From: Liolophura sinensis | Lineage: Eukaryota; Mollusca; Polyplacophora; Chitonida; Chitonidae | Length of the DNA stretch: 64,000 nt | Reading direction: 5' to 3' | Assembly (NCBI RefSeq): GCF_032854445.1 | Contig: NC_088301.1 | Span: forward strand, 3,472,001 to 3,536,000 | Part shown: one piece after another, positions 23,667 to 34,423 of the stretch | How the letters are laid out: each line of letters starts with the position of its first letter | Numbering within the stretch: the stretch's first letter is position 1 | Translations under genes and position numbers: made by a program | Notes under the pieces: model-generated | The model's input: only the letters and a program-made list of their open reading frames with translations | Database searches by the model: none | What the model was told of the DNA's origin: nothing

Positions 23667-24521
23667 TGTGAGCCCACTGCTCGTTCCAGAGCTCAGTAGC
23701 CACATCTGTCGGATAAAGTACAAGACGAGCTATGGATGAGACGATTCCAAGGCGGGTATCTTTTCTGGCCAACGCCAAAACTAATAACCCTTGAAGTAAC
23801 GACTAAAACCACATGTTAATGAGACATTTGTAAACATCTGAAGGTCCATGACTTGTGAAATACATAAGGCATAAACATTTTAACACCATTTCAGGGGTGA
23901 AGAAACTGGGTCCACATGTGTAATTTCAAACGACATTCCCTATCCAGGGAGACATGGGGATGGAGCGCCGTTACTAATGTAGATAATCGTCACAGGTACG
24001 CCAGGTATGACCTGTCATTAATGATAACTTTCCAGAAATTCATGTGACCCACCAGATCTACTTTCCACAACCATCTGATGTCAGACAGAATAGGGTCAAG
24101 TTTGTTTACTGGTAATTCAGCTTGCATTTTTGTCACTATCCAAGATAATGCCCAGATACGCCAAGCGACACATTGGGCCAACTGTTTTGTGAGCTAAGGG
24201 AATGCCGCGAGAATTAAAAATCTTTGTCATGACTGCATATGTTATGAGTGCATATACATGAGGAGGATCTATAGTTAGAAAGCCATCAACTAAATGCGCG
24301 ATACATTTGACACGGTAGCTATTTTCTGCCATCCAATAAAATGCTTGGGATAAAGAGTCAAATATCTTTTGGCTGAAGCGATAACCGAACTCCAGCGGCA
24401 CAAAGAAATGATAGTTTTCCTGCCACTTACACCAAAAAGAGACCATGCTATGTGATGCTAAACTTATATATAGCCGATTGGAACTCTTCTGCGTGTGGAG
24501 ATTCATGCCACAATGTGCCAC
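23667..24521 (-). pseudogene. DIRS-type retrotransposon RT/RNase H relic
   Basis: Minus-strand frames read as the reverse transcriptase and RNase H of a DIRS-type (tyrosine-recombinase) retrotransposon. Recognisable blocks in order are KIFDSLSQAFYWMAENSY, then AHLVDGFLTIDPP in place of the catalytic Y-DD box, GIPLAHKTVGP, LAYLGIILDSDK, then after a frameshift near 24130-24170 MQAELPVNKLDPIL and GHMNFWKVIINDRSYLAYL. Further down, beyond more shifts, an RNase H region follows: LQMFTNVSLTCGF, with Asn where the family has Asp, and then LYPTDVATELWNEQWAHK. The altered catalytic residues and frameshifts make it dead. I see no tyrosine recombinase, gag or terminal repeats. The lower end merges into the 63-bp array. 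Confidence 0.75.
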
Positions 24522-27394
24522 CTCCGATGATGACTGCTAACCACAGCATGAGTTCATGTAATGAGTCATGTAACACCTTTCCTTCACTCAGCGGTTGATG
24601 GCGTGTCTATAATTTGTGTATAGCGCCTTTACAGGTAACGCTAAATTTCACATTTGTATTTAAATGTAAGAGCAATGTTTGCACAGTATGTGCTTTGATA
24701 CGGGTCTCACTCCGACGATACGAACTGTTAGGCATTTGCAGTAATGTAACAATGACATATCTTTGTTCAAACCCGGTTCGCGTTAATAGTTGTTCATTCG
24801 TCTATGTATGATGTACGATTTTTCATTTCAAGAGAGGTACCTCTTAAGGTCAATCGCCATATTATATGTCATCCGCTATTGCCTCCCATTACTCACTTTA
24901 AGTTAACGTTTGGTTTTATCCTTTTCTTGTACAGTTTTTACACTTTCCCATACTTGGAAGTTCCCAGATTGCAATAAAGTTGGAACACAATCTCCGGCTT
25001 CTTCTTCTACAACGAGAGCTTACAAAATCCTGCACTGTAGAGGCAGCATAGACCAGATGGAAGGGTGTAATGGTAGCTACTTAAATGCATCGGATATGAC
25101 ACATTTACACATGGAGAAGTGATTACCAAGCTGTCAGAGGCGCCGTATGGCATCCGCACATAACACTATGAGTATGATTGTTTATCTGTCAAGTCGTTCA
25201 CTTTGGAAATGGTAATATGTCACGATGCTGTTAATTAGAGTATTTCTTCTCAGCAATAGCCAACGGATTGATTCTATATGTGAGATGAGGTGAGGGATCT
25301 CAAAGGCCTATAACATATCCCTTTGCGACTTCTTTGTGTCTATGTCTGTCTTATGTCTCTTTAAGTTGATCATCTTAACTGGCGGAAAGCGCGCTTAGGG
25401 GAAATGACTTATATTCACATTTTGTTCTGAGACAAATGTATTTCACTGCATTATAAGGATTACTATTTCATTCCAGGTTTCTTACACGAAGCTCTCATCC
25501 GAAAATTTGTCTCTTCCAAAATTTCATTGAATTAAGCAATTACAATTCAATGTTTTAGGTGCTACCACTCGTGCTGAGAATAGTTCGCCTGCAAATATTA
25601 AAAAGGTATACATATTTATAAAATTAAACCCAACTTACTGGATTATTAAATGCCATTAAAAGAAAGGTTGCCTGTGATATGATTTTGAGTGGGTGGTTTA
25701 CTGAGTGACATGTAGCATATGCATATCATTAACACCACAATAGGGTATCGGGTTATTTTCATCATGAAATTGTGTCCACTTTTCTGGCACAGTCATTACT
25801 TTTTACCATGAACAGGGTAAAGATTTTGATGAGCAAGACATACATCCACAAGAATAAAAGTCCTGTTCCTTCCCAGCAAGCCCAAGTATGACAGAGGCCC
25901 AGTCACGTACCTATCTCATAGAACAGGAGCTCCATTGGTTAACGGTAATGGGTGATGGAAGCCATAATTCATACAGATATTGCGGTATAAAAGAACACGA
26001 CATTGTTAGAAGAGCTGTTAGAAGTTCTGAGGCTGAATATGGGCGTGATGCACAGATTATTGTGCTCCCAGCAAAATATGACTATATATCTGTATGTATA
26101 GCTTTGTTGTCGGATAAAATTCCAGTACTCACTTGTGGGCTTACCTAATGAAGTATTACTCTAAATACGTTTGAAACGGTTAAAGTTTGCTACATCAGTA
26201 AACAGCGAATTCATTTTCTCCACATGTTCAACGCATTTGGTCTACAAACTAAGTACAAATGTACCTCCCTATGACCTGTTTTGGGCAAAGTGCTGCATTG
26301 CGGCGGTCAGCCGCGGGGTTATTCAGCGATAAATGCAACCCATTATAACCCACAGGCCTCATTAGCTAAATACTTTACAGGCCATTATATATATTCAACT
26401 CCCGTTCCCTTTTTCGTTGGGCCTTAGGGGCAAATAAACTGCCCACGGTGCTCGTGTGGACGTATGAGAAATTTAATAGTCGTTATAGACACCATGTCGT
26501 CCAACAATATGGCGTGCATATCTGTACATCACACATGAGGCAGTTTGTTAGTTGCCAAAAAAATAAAATTCCACATGCTCAAGCTTGAATCAGGAGGGTA
26601 CATAATGGAACAATACAGCAAATGTATAAAAGGTTGAAAACTTAATAGCTTTAGGTGAATGCATACCATGAAGGCCATTAACGTTAATCATGTCGAGGTC
26701 CTGTCCTGATAACATCATAGAAATAAAAGAAATCGCTTTGTAGCTGGAAATCATACCACAATAATGTCGTAATTCCCTCCCCTCACTGGACCAGTATTTA
26801 TTGCACTCTTACAATGGGCCGCCTCGCTAAAAGACAGCCGCCATGATATTTCAGTAGTATTCCTCACCAATTGTGGTTCCGTTGACATCGGCAGATATTC
26901 CTTTTTCTGTCCTGGAACATGTTTTGTGTATTCTGCTAAACCTATGCTAATGCGATGTTTCACGACATTTGATAGATAGTTCGCGGCTAATTATCAAAAC
27001 GTATTATGGCTAAACAGGACAATTACGTCAAGGTTATTTGCTATCGTAAGCGCATTTAGGTTTATTCAACTGTAATTAACTTTGTGCATAGTAATGAGGA
27101 GAGCTGACAACAGGAAACAGCCAACTATCAATGTGATGTGTCAAAACACAAGTGACTTCACGCAGAACTGAATATCATATATACATATATGTGTGGAATG
27201 TAAAAGAAATCCTGTTGTTGTACTCGTATATAGATCCCACGGTAGCAAAGTAAAACAGCAGTAATTGACATCTACATTAACTGTGAGAAAGTTGGTAGGG
27301 ATCGCTACAGATCAGAGAAATGTTCAGATTAAATTACACACCTGAACTGTTTGGGGCCAATTTATATACATCAGTAAGACAAAAGGTCGAGCTG
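24522..27394. other. Unique sequence, no recognised gene
   Basis: No repeats stand out. A plus-strand frame at 25888-26148 (86 codons) and a minus-strand frame at 26751-26963 have no family resemblance. The stretches 26250-26540 and 26690-27110 are relatively GC-balanced, free of repeats and rich in short homeodomain-like TAATTA and CRE-like TGACGT motifs. They could be conserved non-coding DNA, which only cross-species comparison can test. Confidence 0.35.
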
Positions 27395-27750
27395 ATCTAG
27401 TGGACCAGTCATACATCGGTGTGGGGTGCAAAATTTTCCGGTGGCCTCGACGTTGCACCATTCATACATCAGGGAGGGCAAAATGGCTGGTGATTGCGTG
27501 CAGTATGGAACCATTCATACATAAGTAAAAGCGAAAGGGCTGGTAACCTCGATCTAGAATTACTCTATTCATACATCAGGAGGGCAAAATGGCTGGTGAT
27601 TACGTGCAGTATGGAACCATTCATACATTAGTAAAAGCGAAATGGCTGGTAATCTCGATCTAGAATTATACTATTCATGCATTGGTGAAGGAAATGATCT
27701 CAGTCTAACATGGGAACATTCATACATGGGTGATGGCGAAATGCCTCGTG
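27395..27750. repeat. ~105-bp degenerate minisatellite, 3.4 copies
   Basis: gcaaaatggctggtgatt recurs 105 bp apart (27479 and 27584). Each unit also contains an internal half-repeat around attcatacat. Copies are diverged, so the array is older than most others here. Confidence 0.8.
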
Positions 27751-28548
27751 ATTTTTAAATTGTTCCGCAAAACTTTGATATCTTTTCTAGTTTTAAAGAT
27801 ATTAGTAAAAGATAACAAGTTTCCAAAAGTTTTCGAACTTTACGAAGCCTAAATTAAATGATCACTAAGAAAAATCTCAGATGAATAATAAACATCTGTG
27901 AGATCGACTTTTAGTTTAAAGAGTAAATTGGCACTTGGACATTAAAAATTTTAAAATGTTGAAAGTCTTTTGAATAATAATCAGCAGTGGCGAATGGCCA
28001 CACGGCAAATGACCACACGTAACCGATAAATTACGGCCTGTTGTCAGTTTACTTCACTTAGGTTTTTATTCTCAATAAAATTCTTTCGTAGTCTCAGAGA
28101 GCTTCACAAACCCGTACCCTGCCGGAGATGCCTGTAGGTAACGTTAGGTCAGGTGTATAGTACACTTATCATTTTAATGACCTGGTCCGGGGGCTTTGTA
28201 TCGCACGGCAAATCTAATCCATTCGCTTCAATTATTATTTTCTAACGATCCAAACTGGCGTATCACGTGGGTGCTGTACATATTTTCGGATCTACGCAGA
28301 TTATAATACAAGCCCATGATTTGCAAATCCACCCTTAATGATGGGAGTTCCTTGGCTATGTCTCTCAAATGCCAACGGTTCTAATTATGTTCTTCTGAAT
28401 CCGCGTAACTGGTTTATTTCGTTGTCATTCATCCTATTAACTTATGGTCAGAAACTCATACCAACAAAAAGTTTTACCGATCTAAGCAACAATAACGAGA
28501 ATGTTGAAAAGCTACCAAGGAGTGCTGAAAACTTTTGAGTGAAGACCG
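27751..28548. other. No recognised gene
   Basis: Unique AT-rich sequence; nothing supportable. Confidence 0.4.
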
Positions 28549-28632
28549 AAACTTATGGGTGAAGGCTGAGAACTTATTGGTGAGGGCTGAAAACTCATGG
28601 GTGAGGGCTGAAAATTTATGGGTGAGGGCTGC
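28549..28632. repeat. 21-bp minisatellite, four copies
   Basis: The unit is gaaaacttatgggtgagggc plus one base. Sequence similarity (cttatgg, gatga or ggtga, gctgaa) suggests it is the short ancestor of the 43-bp unit that follows. Confidence 0.8.
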
Positions 28633-28744
28633 CAACATCTGGATAATCGCTGAAATATTGAAAAATTACCGTCAACGGTTGAAATCTTATGGATCGTTTA
28701 CATGCTTAAAAATTACCGAGAAAGGCTCAGATCTTATGGCATGA

Positions 28745-29250
28745 ACGCTGAAGTGCTGGAAACTCACCCCAGAAATCTTGTGGATGAACGATGAAGTGTT
28801 GGAAATTTACCACGGGAATCTTGTGGATGAACGATGAAGTGTTGGAAATTTACCACGGGAATCTTGTGGATGAACGATGAAGTGTTGGAAATTTACCACG
28901 GGAATCTTGTGGATGAACGATGAAGTGTTGGAAATTTACCACGCGAATCTTGTAGATGAACGATGAAGTGGTTGGAAAATTTACCACGCGAATCTTGTAG
29001 ATGAACGATGAAGTGTTGGAAATTTACCACGGGAATCTTGTGGATGAACGATGAAGTGTTGGAAATTTACCACGGGAATCTTGTGGATGAACGATGAAGT
29101 GTTGGAAATTTACCACGGGAATCTTGTGGATGAACGATGAAGTGTTGGAAATTTACCTCAGAAATCTTGTGGATGAACGATGAAGTTCTGGAAGCATTCC
29201 GTAGAAATCTTACGGATGAAGACTGAAGTGCTGGAAATTCATCGAGAAGG
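28745..29250. repeat. 43-bp minisatellite, about 11 copies
   Basis: The unit is gatgaacgatgaagtgttgg, aaatttaccacgggaatcttgtg. The six or so central copies are nearly identical and both edges are diverged, the usual sign of expansion from the middle. A single-base expansion (agtggttgg) marks one copy. Confidence 0.9.
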
Positions 29251-30532
29251 GCAGAAATCCTACGAACTCTAACTTGTCAGTATTTAGCCTAACAGTCTAC
29301 CATGGGAAGTGGGTGATACACCAACGTGTTCATCAAAGGCAGTTTCAAAGGTCAGCAGCATATGGGTTAGTACATGTAACTATAGGCTTGGTTAAGGGTA
29401 TAAATATCTCATACCCATGTGACACGAGGGCCTTACTAGCTATGAATAGAAGAATATTTACAGTATTATGAGCAAACAGCCGATCATGTAGAGGTTGTAG
29501 ACAGTGTGTCAGGTCATCCGTGTATTGGTATTGTGCTTAGAAGACGCCCCCCCCCCCCCCCCACCACCACCACCAAATTAAGTTATGCTTGTATTACCAC
29601 AGGACCGTCTCTTCGTTATTTGGTATTATGCTGAACTTACCAGTTGGAAATCAAATTGAAAGTTTGTGGATGTAAAGTACAATAACTACAGCGTGGAGAG
29701 TAAAACCAGAGCAGCCAAGACCACCTAAAAGTCGGCAAGTATTCACATATAACCGGTGAAGTCAGTCCTATTGTCCATTTACCTCAGTTACAGTTTAACT
29801 CTAACTGTTCCCATCAATTCTTAAAAACTAACAACTTACTATTTCCCTCGTACCATTGAGGAAGGTAATAATACTGATAAAGTGGTTAAGGTCCAAGGTT
29901 AAATATATGGGACTACGTAATACTTAATAACTTACTGATATGCTGTACACCCAGAATAATGGTACAAAACAAATCATTTTCCCCGATGAATATGATAACC
30001 TTATCAACTGTGTGCTGTGTTTGTTTTGCTACTTTTCGCATCTGAACTAGTTAATATCAGTACTTACTCTGCAATTGCCACTGTAATCGTATCCAACCGG
30101 CTTTTCATCACATACAACAATGTTATTTTATGTTAAATGCGAGGACAAGACAGAACTTTGAGTGATCCTAGACCCCGTGACGTCTGATAAACTGCATTTT
30201 ACATCGCTGCAATTTTTTACACTTAATTTTGCTTAAGCCGTAGCGCTAGAGGGCGTATGATTTGCTACTGTCTATGTATTTACATAAACAGCTAGAATAA
30301 AACCCTGACTGGGGTAAATTGACAACTGACTCCGCGACCCTAGAATGATGTAGTATAGCCTGTTTCTTTAAGCCAGTCCCCTATATTCAGCTATCTGTAA
30401 AATCAGTCATACTCACTACCAAAATTGCCCCCAGGTCAGTGACACGTAAAAAACACATGCATTTATACATGGATATGCTGGAAGTCAATAGTCTTGCTCA
30501 GAAAATGAAGTTCGTTTTAAAGGCTTTTTCTA
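29251..30532. other. No recognised gene
   Basis: Contains a 16-base C tract followed by caccac (29547-29572). Otherwise unique. Confidence 0.4.
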
Positions 30533-31040
30533 ACTCATAATGTTGAAGTGAATAAACTCGGTTTGGACAGAAAGAACTCATTGCCTTGAATGACTTCATA
30601 ATTATTCAAAAACCAGTGGCATGCTGGATATTGATCGGAGCTCGGTATGTTTTGACGAAGGGCGACGCCAGTTATCTAAATTGCTAATGGCTTCAATCTT
30701 AACCGTGTTTCTGAGACTGCCATATTTGACATCGTTCTTACCTTTTATTATAATATAACTTTAATAAATGAATTTAATTTTGTAGCATATGATCTCACAG
30801 CAATATGCTTTAGAATTGGATGTTAGGGAATCGTGCTATTAAAACAAAAACAATGTAGCCTATTCGCAGAGACAGTAATGTTACTGCGTTGTGAACCGAG
30901 TGCTGTTTGGTGCAGTCGTAAAACAAATTACTCTGAAACCCCCTGCCAAGCCTGCCACTTGATTTTGAATAATTATGAAGTCACTGAGGCAATGAGTTCT
31001 TGGTGTCGAAACCAAGATTTAAAACTTTAGCATTATGGGA
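30533..31040. mobile_element. Foldback / MITE-like element with ~90-bp TIRs
   Basis: The left arm (30533-30625) and right arm (30945-31039) are inverted copies. The left reads aactcattgccttgaatgac, ttcataattattcaaaa, and the right contains the reverse complement ttttgaataattatgaagtc, actgaggcaatgagtt. The arms extend out to ctcataatg and its inverse cattatggg. I estimate 75-80% identity between arms. Possible 3-bp target duplications (taa at 30531-30533 and 31041-31043) would fit a PIF/Harbinger-type element, but this is tentative. The interior (~320 bp) has no transposase. Confidence 0.6.
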
Positions 31041-31224
31041 TAATTTTAATTATATTAGAAGAACTATTCTAACTGCAATTTCCTTGCAATCATATAGACG
31101 GGTAAAACATAATTGTGTAGAACTTGTGTTGTCGCATGTCATTAACGAATGGCAATTTTGGTAGCGAATTTGACTGATTTACAGACAGCTGAATACAAGC
31201 GACTGGCCAAAAAAATGGATTGTA

Positions 31225-31505
31225 GACTATTAGCCATTCAAAGTTAGTTAGTGCCCGAAGACTTGGGATCTGAAAGCACGGGGCCGTGAAAGTTACACAG
31301 TGAAAAAAAGAGTGAGAAGCTTGAGTTAAAAGTCCGGCCCGGCATATTGGGAGGGGGGGGGGGGGGGGGGGGGGGGGGGTCCTGGGGCCATATTCTCCGC
31401 GCCCATATATTGACTTACTGACTAGTTTTAGCCATTCAAAGCTAATTGGTGCCTCAAGATATGGGGTCTAAAGACTACGGAACAGTAACAGTGAAAAAGA
31501 AGCGT
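31225..31505. repeat. Diverged direct duplication around a poly-G tract
   Basis: Two ~90-bp segments (about 31225-31320 and 31428-31505) share ttagccattcaaag, a gtgcc-aaga-t-ggg-tct-aaag block and cagtgaaaaa. They flank a 27-base G run (31353-31379). The second copy runs into the minisatellite that starts at 31507. Confidence 0.6.
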
Positions 31506-31506
31506 G

Positions 31507-32325
31507 GCCGTTTTCATCAAACTGACTAATATGACGGCTTCATCAGCGACGTCCTTTCCGTCAAGCTGACTACTATGGCGGCTGCTTCAGGGGGGGGGCC
31601 GTCAAGGTCAGTAGCATGACGGCTTCATCAGCGGGGCCGTTACCGTCAAGCTGACTAGTATGAAGGATTCATCAGCAGGGCTCCGGCCGTACGTGAGAAG
31701 GTCTGTCAGCAACCTGCGGATGGTCGTGGGTTTCCCCCGGGCTCTGCCCGGTTTCCACCCACCATAATGCTGGCCGCCGTCGTATGAGTGAAATATTCTT
31801 GAGTACGGCGTAAAACACCAATCAAAAAAAAAAAAAAAAAAAAAAATCATCAGCAGGGCGGTTTCGGTCAAGCTGACTAATATGACGGCTTCATCAGCGG
31901 GGCCCTGTCGGTCAATGTCAATAGCATAACGGCTTCATCAGCGAGGCCGTTTCTGTTAAGCTGACTAGTATGACGGCTTCATCAGTAAGGGCTTTCCGTC
32001 AAGCTGTCTACTATGACGGCTTCATCAGCGAGTGCTTTCCGTCAAGCTGACTAGTATGACGGCTTCATCAACGGGGCCGTTACCATCAAGCTGACTAGTA
32101 TGACGGCTTCATCAGTGGGGACCTTTCTGTCAAGCTGACTAATATGAGGCTTCATCAGCGAGGCCGTTTAGGTCAAACTGACTAATATGACGGCTTCATC
32201 AGCGGGACCCTTACTGTTAAAATTCGTAGTGGGGCCGTTTCCGTCAAGTTGACTAGTACATGTGACGGCTTCATCAGCGGGGCCCTTTCCGTCAAGCTGA
32301 CTAATATGACGGCTTCGACTTTCAG
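31507..32325. repeat. 43-44-bp minisatellite, split by a SINE
   Basis: The unit is gacggcttcatcagcggggc, cgtttccgtcaagctgactagtat. Spacing of ggcttcat is 43-44 bp (31931, 31975, 32018, 32061, 32104). About 14 copies, interrupted at 31681-31846 by a SINE insertion. Confidence 0.9.
31681..31846 (+). mobile_element. SINE family 1, 5'-truncated, poly-A tailed
   Basis: Plus-strand copy that lacks the tRNA-derived head and begins at ctccggccgtacgtgagaag. It ends with gtacggcgtaaaacaccaat, c and a run of about 23 A. It is flanked by a 12-bp direct repeat, tcatcagcaggg, at 31669-31680 and 31847-31858. The flank is minisatellite sequence, but the agcaggg variant occurs only on these two sides, which supports a true target-site duplication. 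Confidence 0.8.
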
Positions 32326-32848
32326 GGCCCCATCTCTGATTTCGTGTTTCAAAACACATTCACTATTCTTTTTTATGTATTTTTGTAGGTACTTTCATGC
32401 AGAAATTAAATTGACCTCCATACACAAAGCGCGCACTGGATGCGAAAACACATTCGTATTAGCTAATGGCCATCGGGTCTTAAAGTTAAATGTCATTAAA
32501 AGGGAAAAGTGAGACAAATAGATTTCAAAGTGAGTAGGTTTGATGATTTTGTAATGATAGGGAAATGAAAGCTGCTCTACTAAATACGGCGCTATTGAGA
32601 AAAGATAGCGTGATTTGCGCGTCGACAGGAAGTGAAAAGCCCTAATGATTCAAAACCTTCAGGCTGTCCATTAACTCACAATCAACATAAAAACAACAAC
32701 AGTTGTTGATCAACCGAAAGATATATCCTTATTATAGAATCCCAACATGCAGTCCATATCAAAGTAGATTAATTTTAAGTGTGATGGTGAATTTAAGTCA
32801 GGAGAGTCACTGCCCCTGTCGAGGTAAACAGTCTTCTTACACAGCGCC
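32326..32848. other. No recognised gene
   Basis: Unique sequence with no supported feature. Confidence 0.4.
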
Positions 32849-33109
32849 CATGGCCTCCGTGGCTCAGTTGGTTAGCGCGCAAGCGCAGCGTATTCACCCA
32901 GAAGACCCTCGCCAATGCGGTCGCCGTGAGTTCAAGTCCAGCTCATGCTGGCTTCCTCTCCGGTCGTCCGTGGGAAGATCTTGCAGCAGCCTGTGAATGA
33001 TCGTGGGTTTCCGCACGGTTTCCTCCCACCATAATGCTGGCCGCTGTCGTATAAGTGAAATATTCTTGAGTACGACGTAAAACAACATTCAAATAAATAA
33101 ATAAATACA
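32849..33109 (+). mobile_element. SINE family 1, full length
   Basis: The tRNA-derived head has an A box (tggctcagttggttagcgcg) and a B-box-like gagttcaagtccagc. The conserved body follows and ends at gagtacgacgtaaaacaac and an (aaat)n tail. The flanks tacacagcgcccatg and tacactgcacccgatg resemble each other, so a decayed target-site duplication is possible. LINE-encoded machinery is needed for mobility; none is in this window. Confidence 0.85.
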
Positions 33110-33469
33110 CTGCACCCGATGAACGGATCATCATCGGACAGAATGCGTAAAACATATGACTATCATTATTGATGAAGGAATACAATATAAATGTAAGTCC
33201 AGGGCAACAAGAAGTGTGTAAGAGTTGGTAATTTGTCATATAAACCGTTGAAATATGACCTCTTGTCATTTTAGCTCAGTTATTTTTATTCTAACTTTTC
33301 ATATAAATTTCATATAATTGCTTAACTACAATGGGCTAGAATTGCTCAAAAGCATTTACCGGATTTGAATGTACTCATGAGGGCTGTTTGCGATCTGTGC
33401 TAGAAATTAAATCCGCTGTGATTCTACCTTATTGAAAGACGCACTCGTTTTTCGCTTATAAGACTGCGG

Positions 33470-33652
33470 CTCGCATGAAGGTGGTAGGAAACCGGGCACA
33501 GCCTGGGGGAACCTATGACTAAACACAGATTGTTGACATACGACCGGAGAGGAAACCAGCTTGAGCAGGCTGAACTAAAAGCAATGTCATTGCTGATTGG
33601 CCCCTAAGTCATTGCGCTTCATTAGCACGCTACACAGTACTCCACGGAATGA
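33470..33652 (-). mobile_element. SINE family 1, degenerate copy
   Basis: Minus-strand copy recognisable by aaaccgggcacagcctgggg, gaccggagaggaaaccagct, cctaagtcattgcgcttca and a decayed head (ctccacgga). Its right half is also present at 56078-56177, where the copy is joined directly to the receptor relic. Confidence 0.65.
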
Positions 33653-33714
33653 TATTGACAAGTGCGTCGAGAAACAACATTGAATGTGTATTATATTTAC
33701 AGGTAGAAATCAGG

Positions 33715-33935
33715 TCAAAGCATACATTCGTGTACCAGTCATCAACCAAAAACGACGGGTCGGGTGCGAAAATTGCAAGACCAATTCCCAAAATAACGCC
33801 CAAAACAAACTACTCAAGAATCCAGACAGTGTGTAAATTAGGACAAATAAATACAAAGAGTACTCAACTGTTTTCTGTGATGATGGAAAGGCGAAGGAAA
33901 TGTTCTAGGCGAATAAATTACATGCAAATCAGTAA
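33715..33935 (+). repeat. Dispersed repeat, copy 2 of 3
   Basis: Nearly identical to 56235-56460 as part of the segmental duplication, and similar to the diverged copy at 8585-8826. It contains gtaccagtcatcaaccaaaa and gaccaattcccaaaa. A 96-codon frame spans it but has no resemblance to a protein family. Confidence 0.55.
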
Positions 33936-34423
33936 CTAAATTCAGCACGATTAATATATTGCCCCTAAACCCGGAGTTAGATAGAAAAAAAATCAATCAT
34001 CAAACTGAGTTGCAGAGATTCCCGACGCTCTGTCCATATTTTCTTAAAAGAGAACTCGTTCGTAAATTACGTCCTAGTACGGATAATTTACAACGTATAT
34101 CCTGTTTTCGTATAGACATCATGAGAGAAAAAACATTTTTCAGCCATTGCGGGGTTAGACGTCGGATCTCACAAAAATGCACACACTTATTAGCTTGCAG
34201 GGGACCTTTCTGAACAATTGCCTTGTGAATCTGAATTCTCTCTTTAGGAGCCTACTAGACACGATCACTTGATAACATCTGTTCAGGAAGGCTGGTCCTT
34301 ACTAATAGCTGATCTCAAAATGCTTGTATCTGAACATGTGTTGCTTTCTGGGAGGATTTCAGTGGTATGGTGAAAATATACACGTTTAAACGTTGAAGTT
34401 TTCAACAATTTTATAGATAATAA

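Noticed and set aside
32849-33109. Functional tRNA genes
   Set aside because: A/B-box-like sequences occur only in SINE heads, continuing into SINE bodies, and do not fold as complete tRNAs by inspection.
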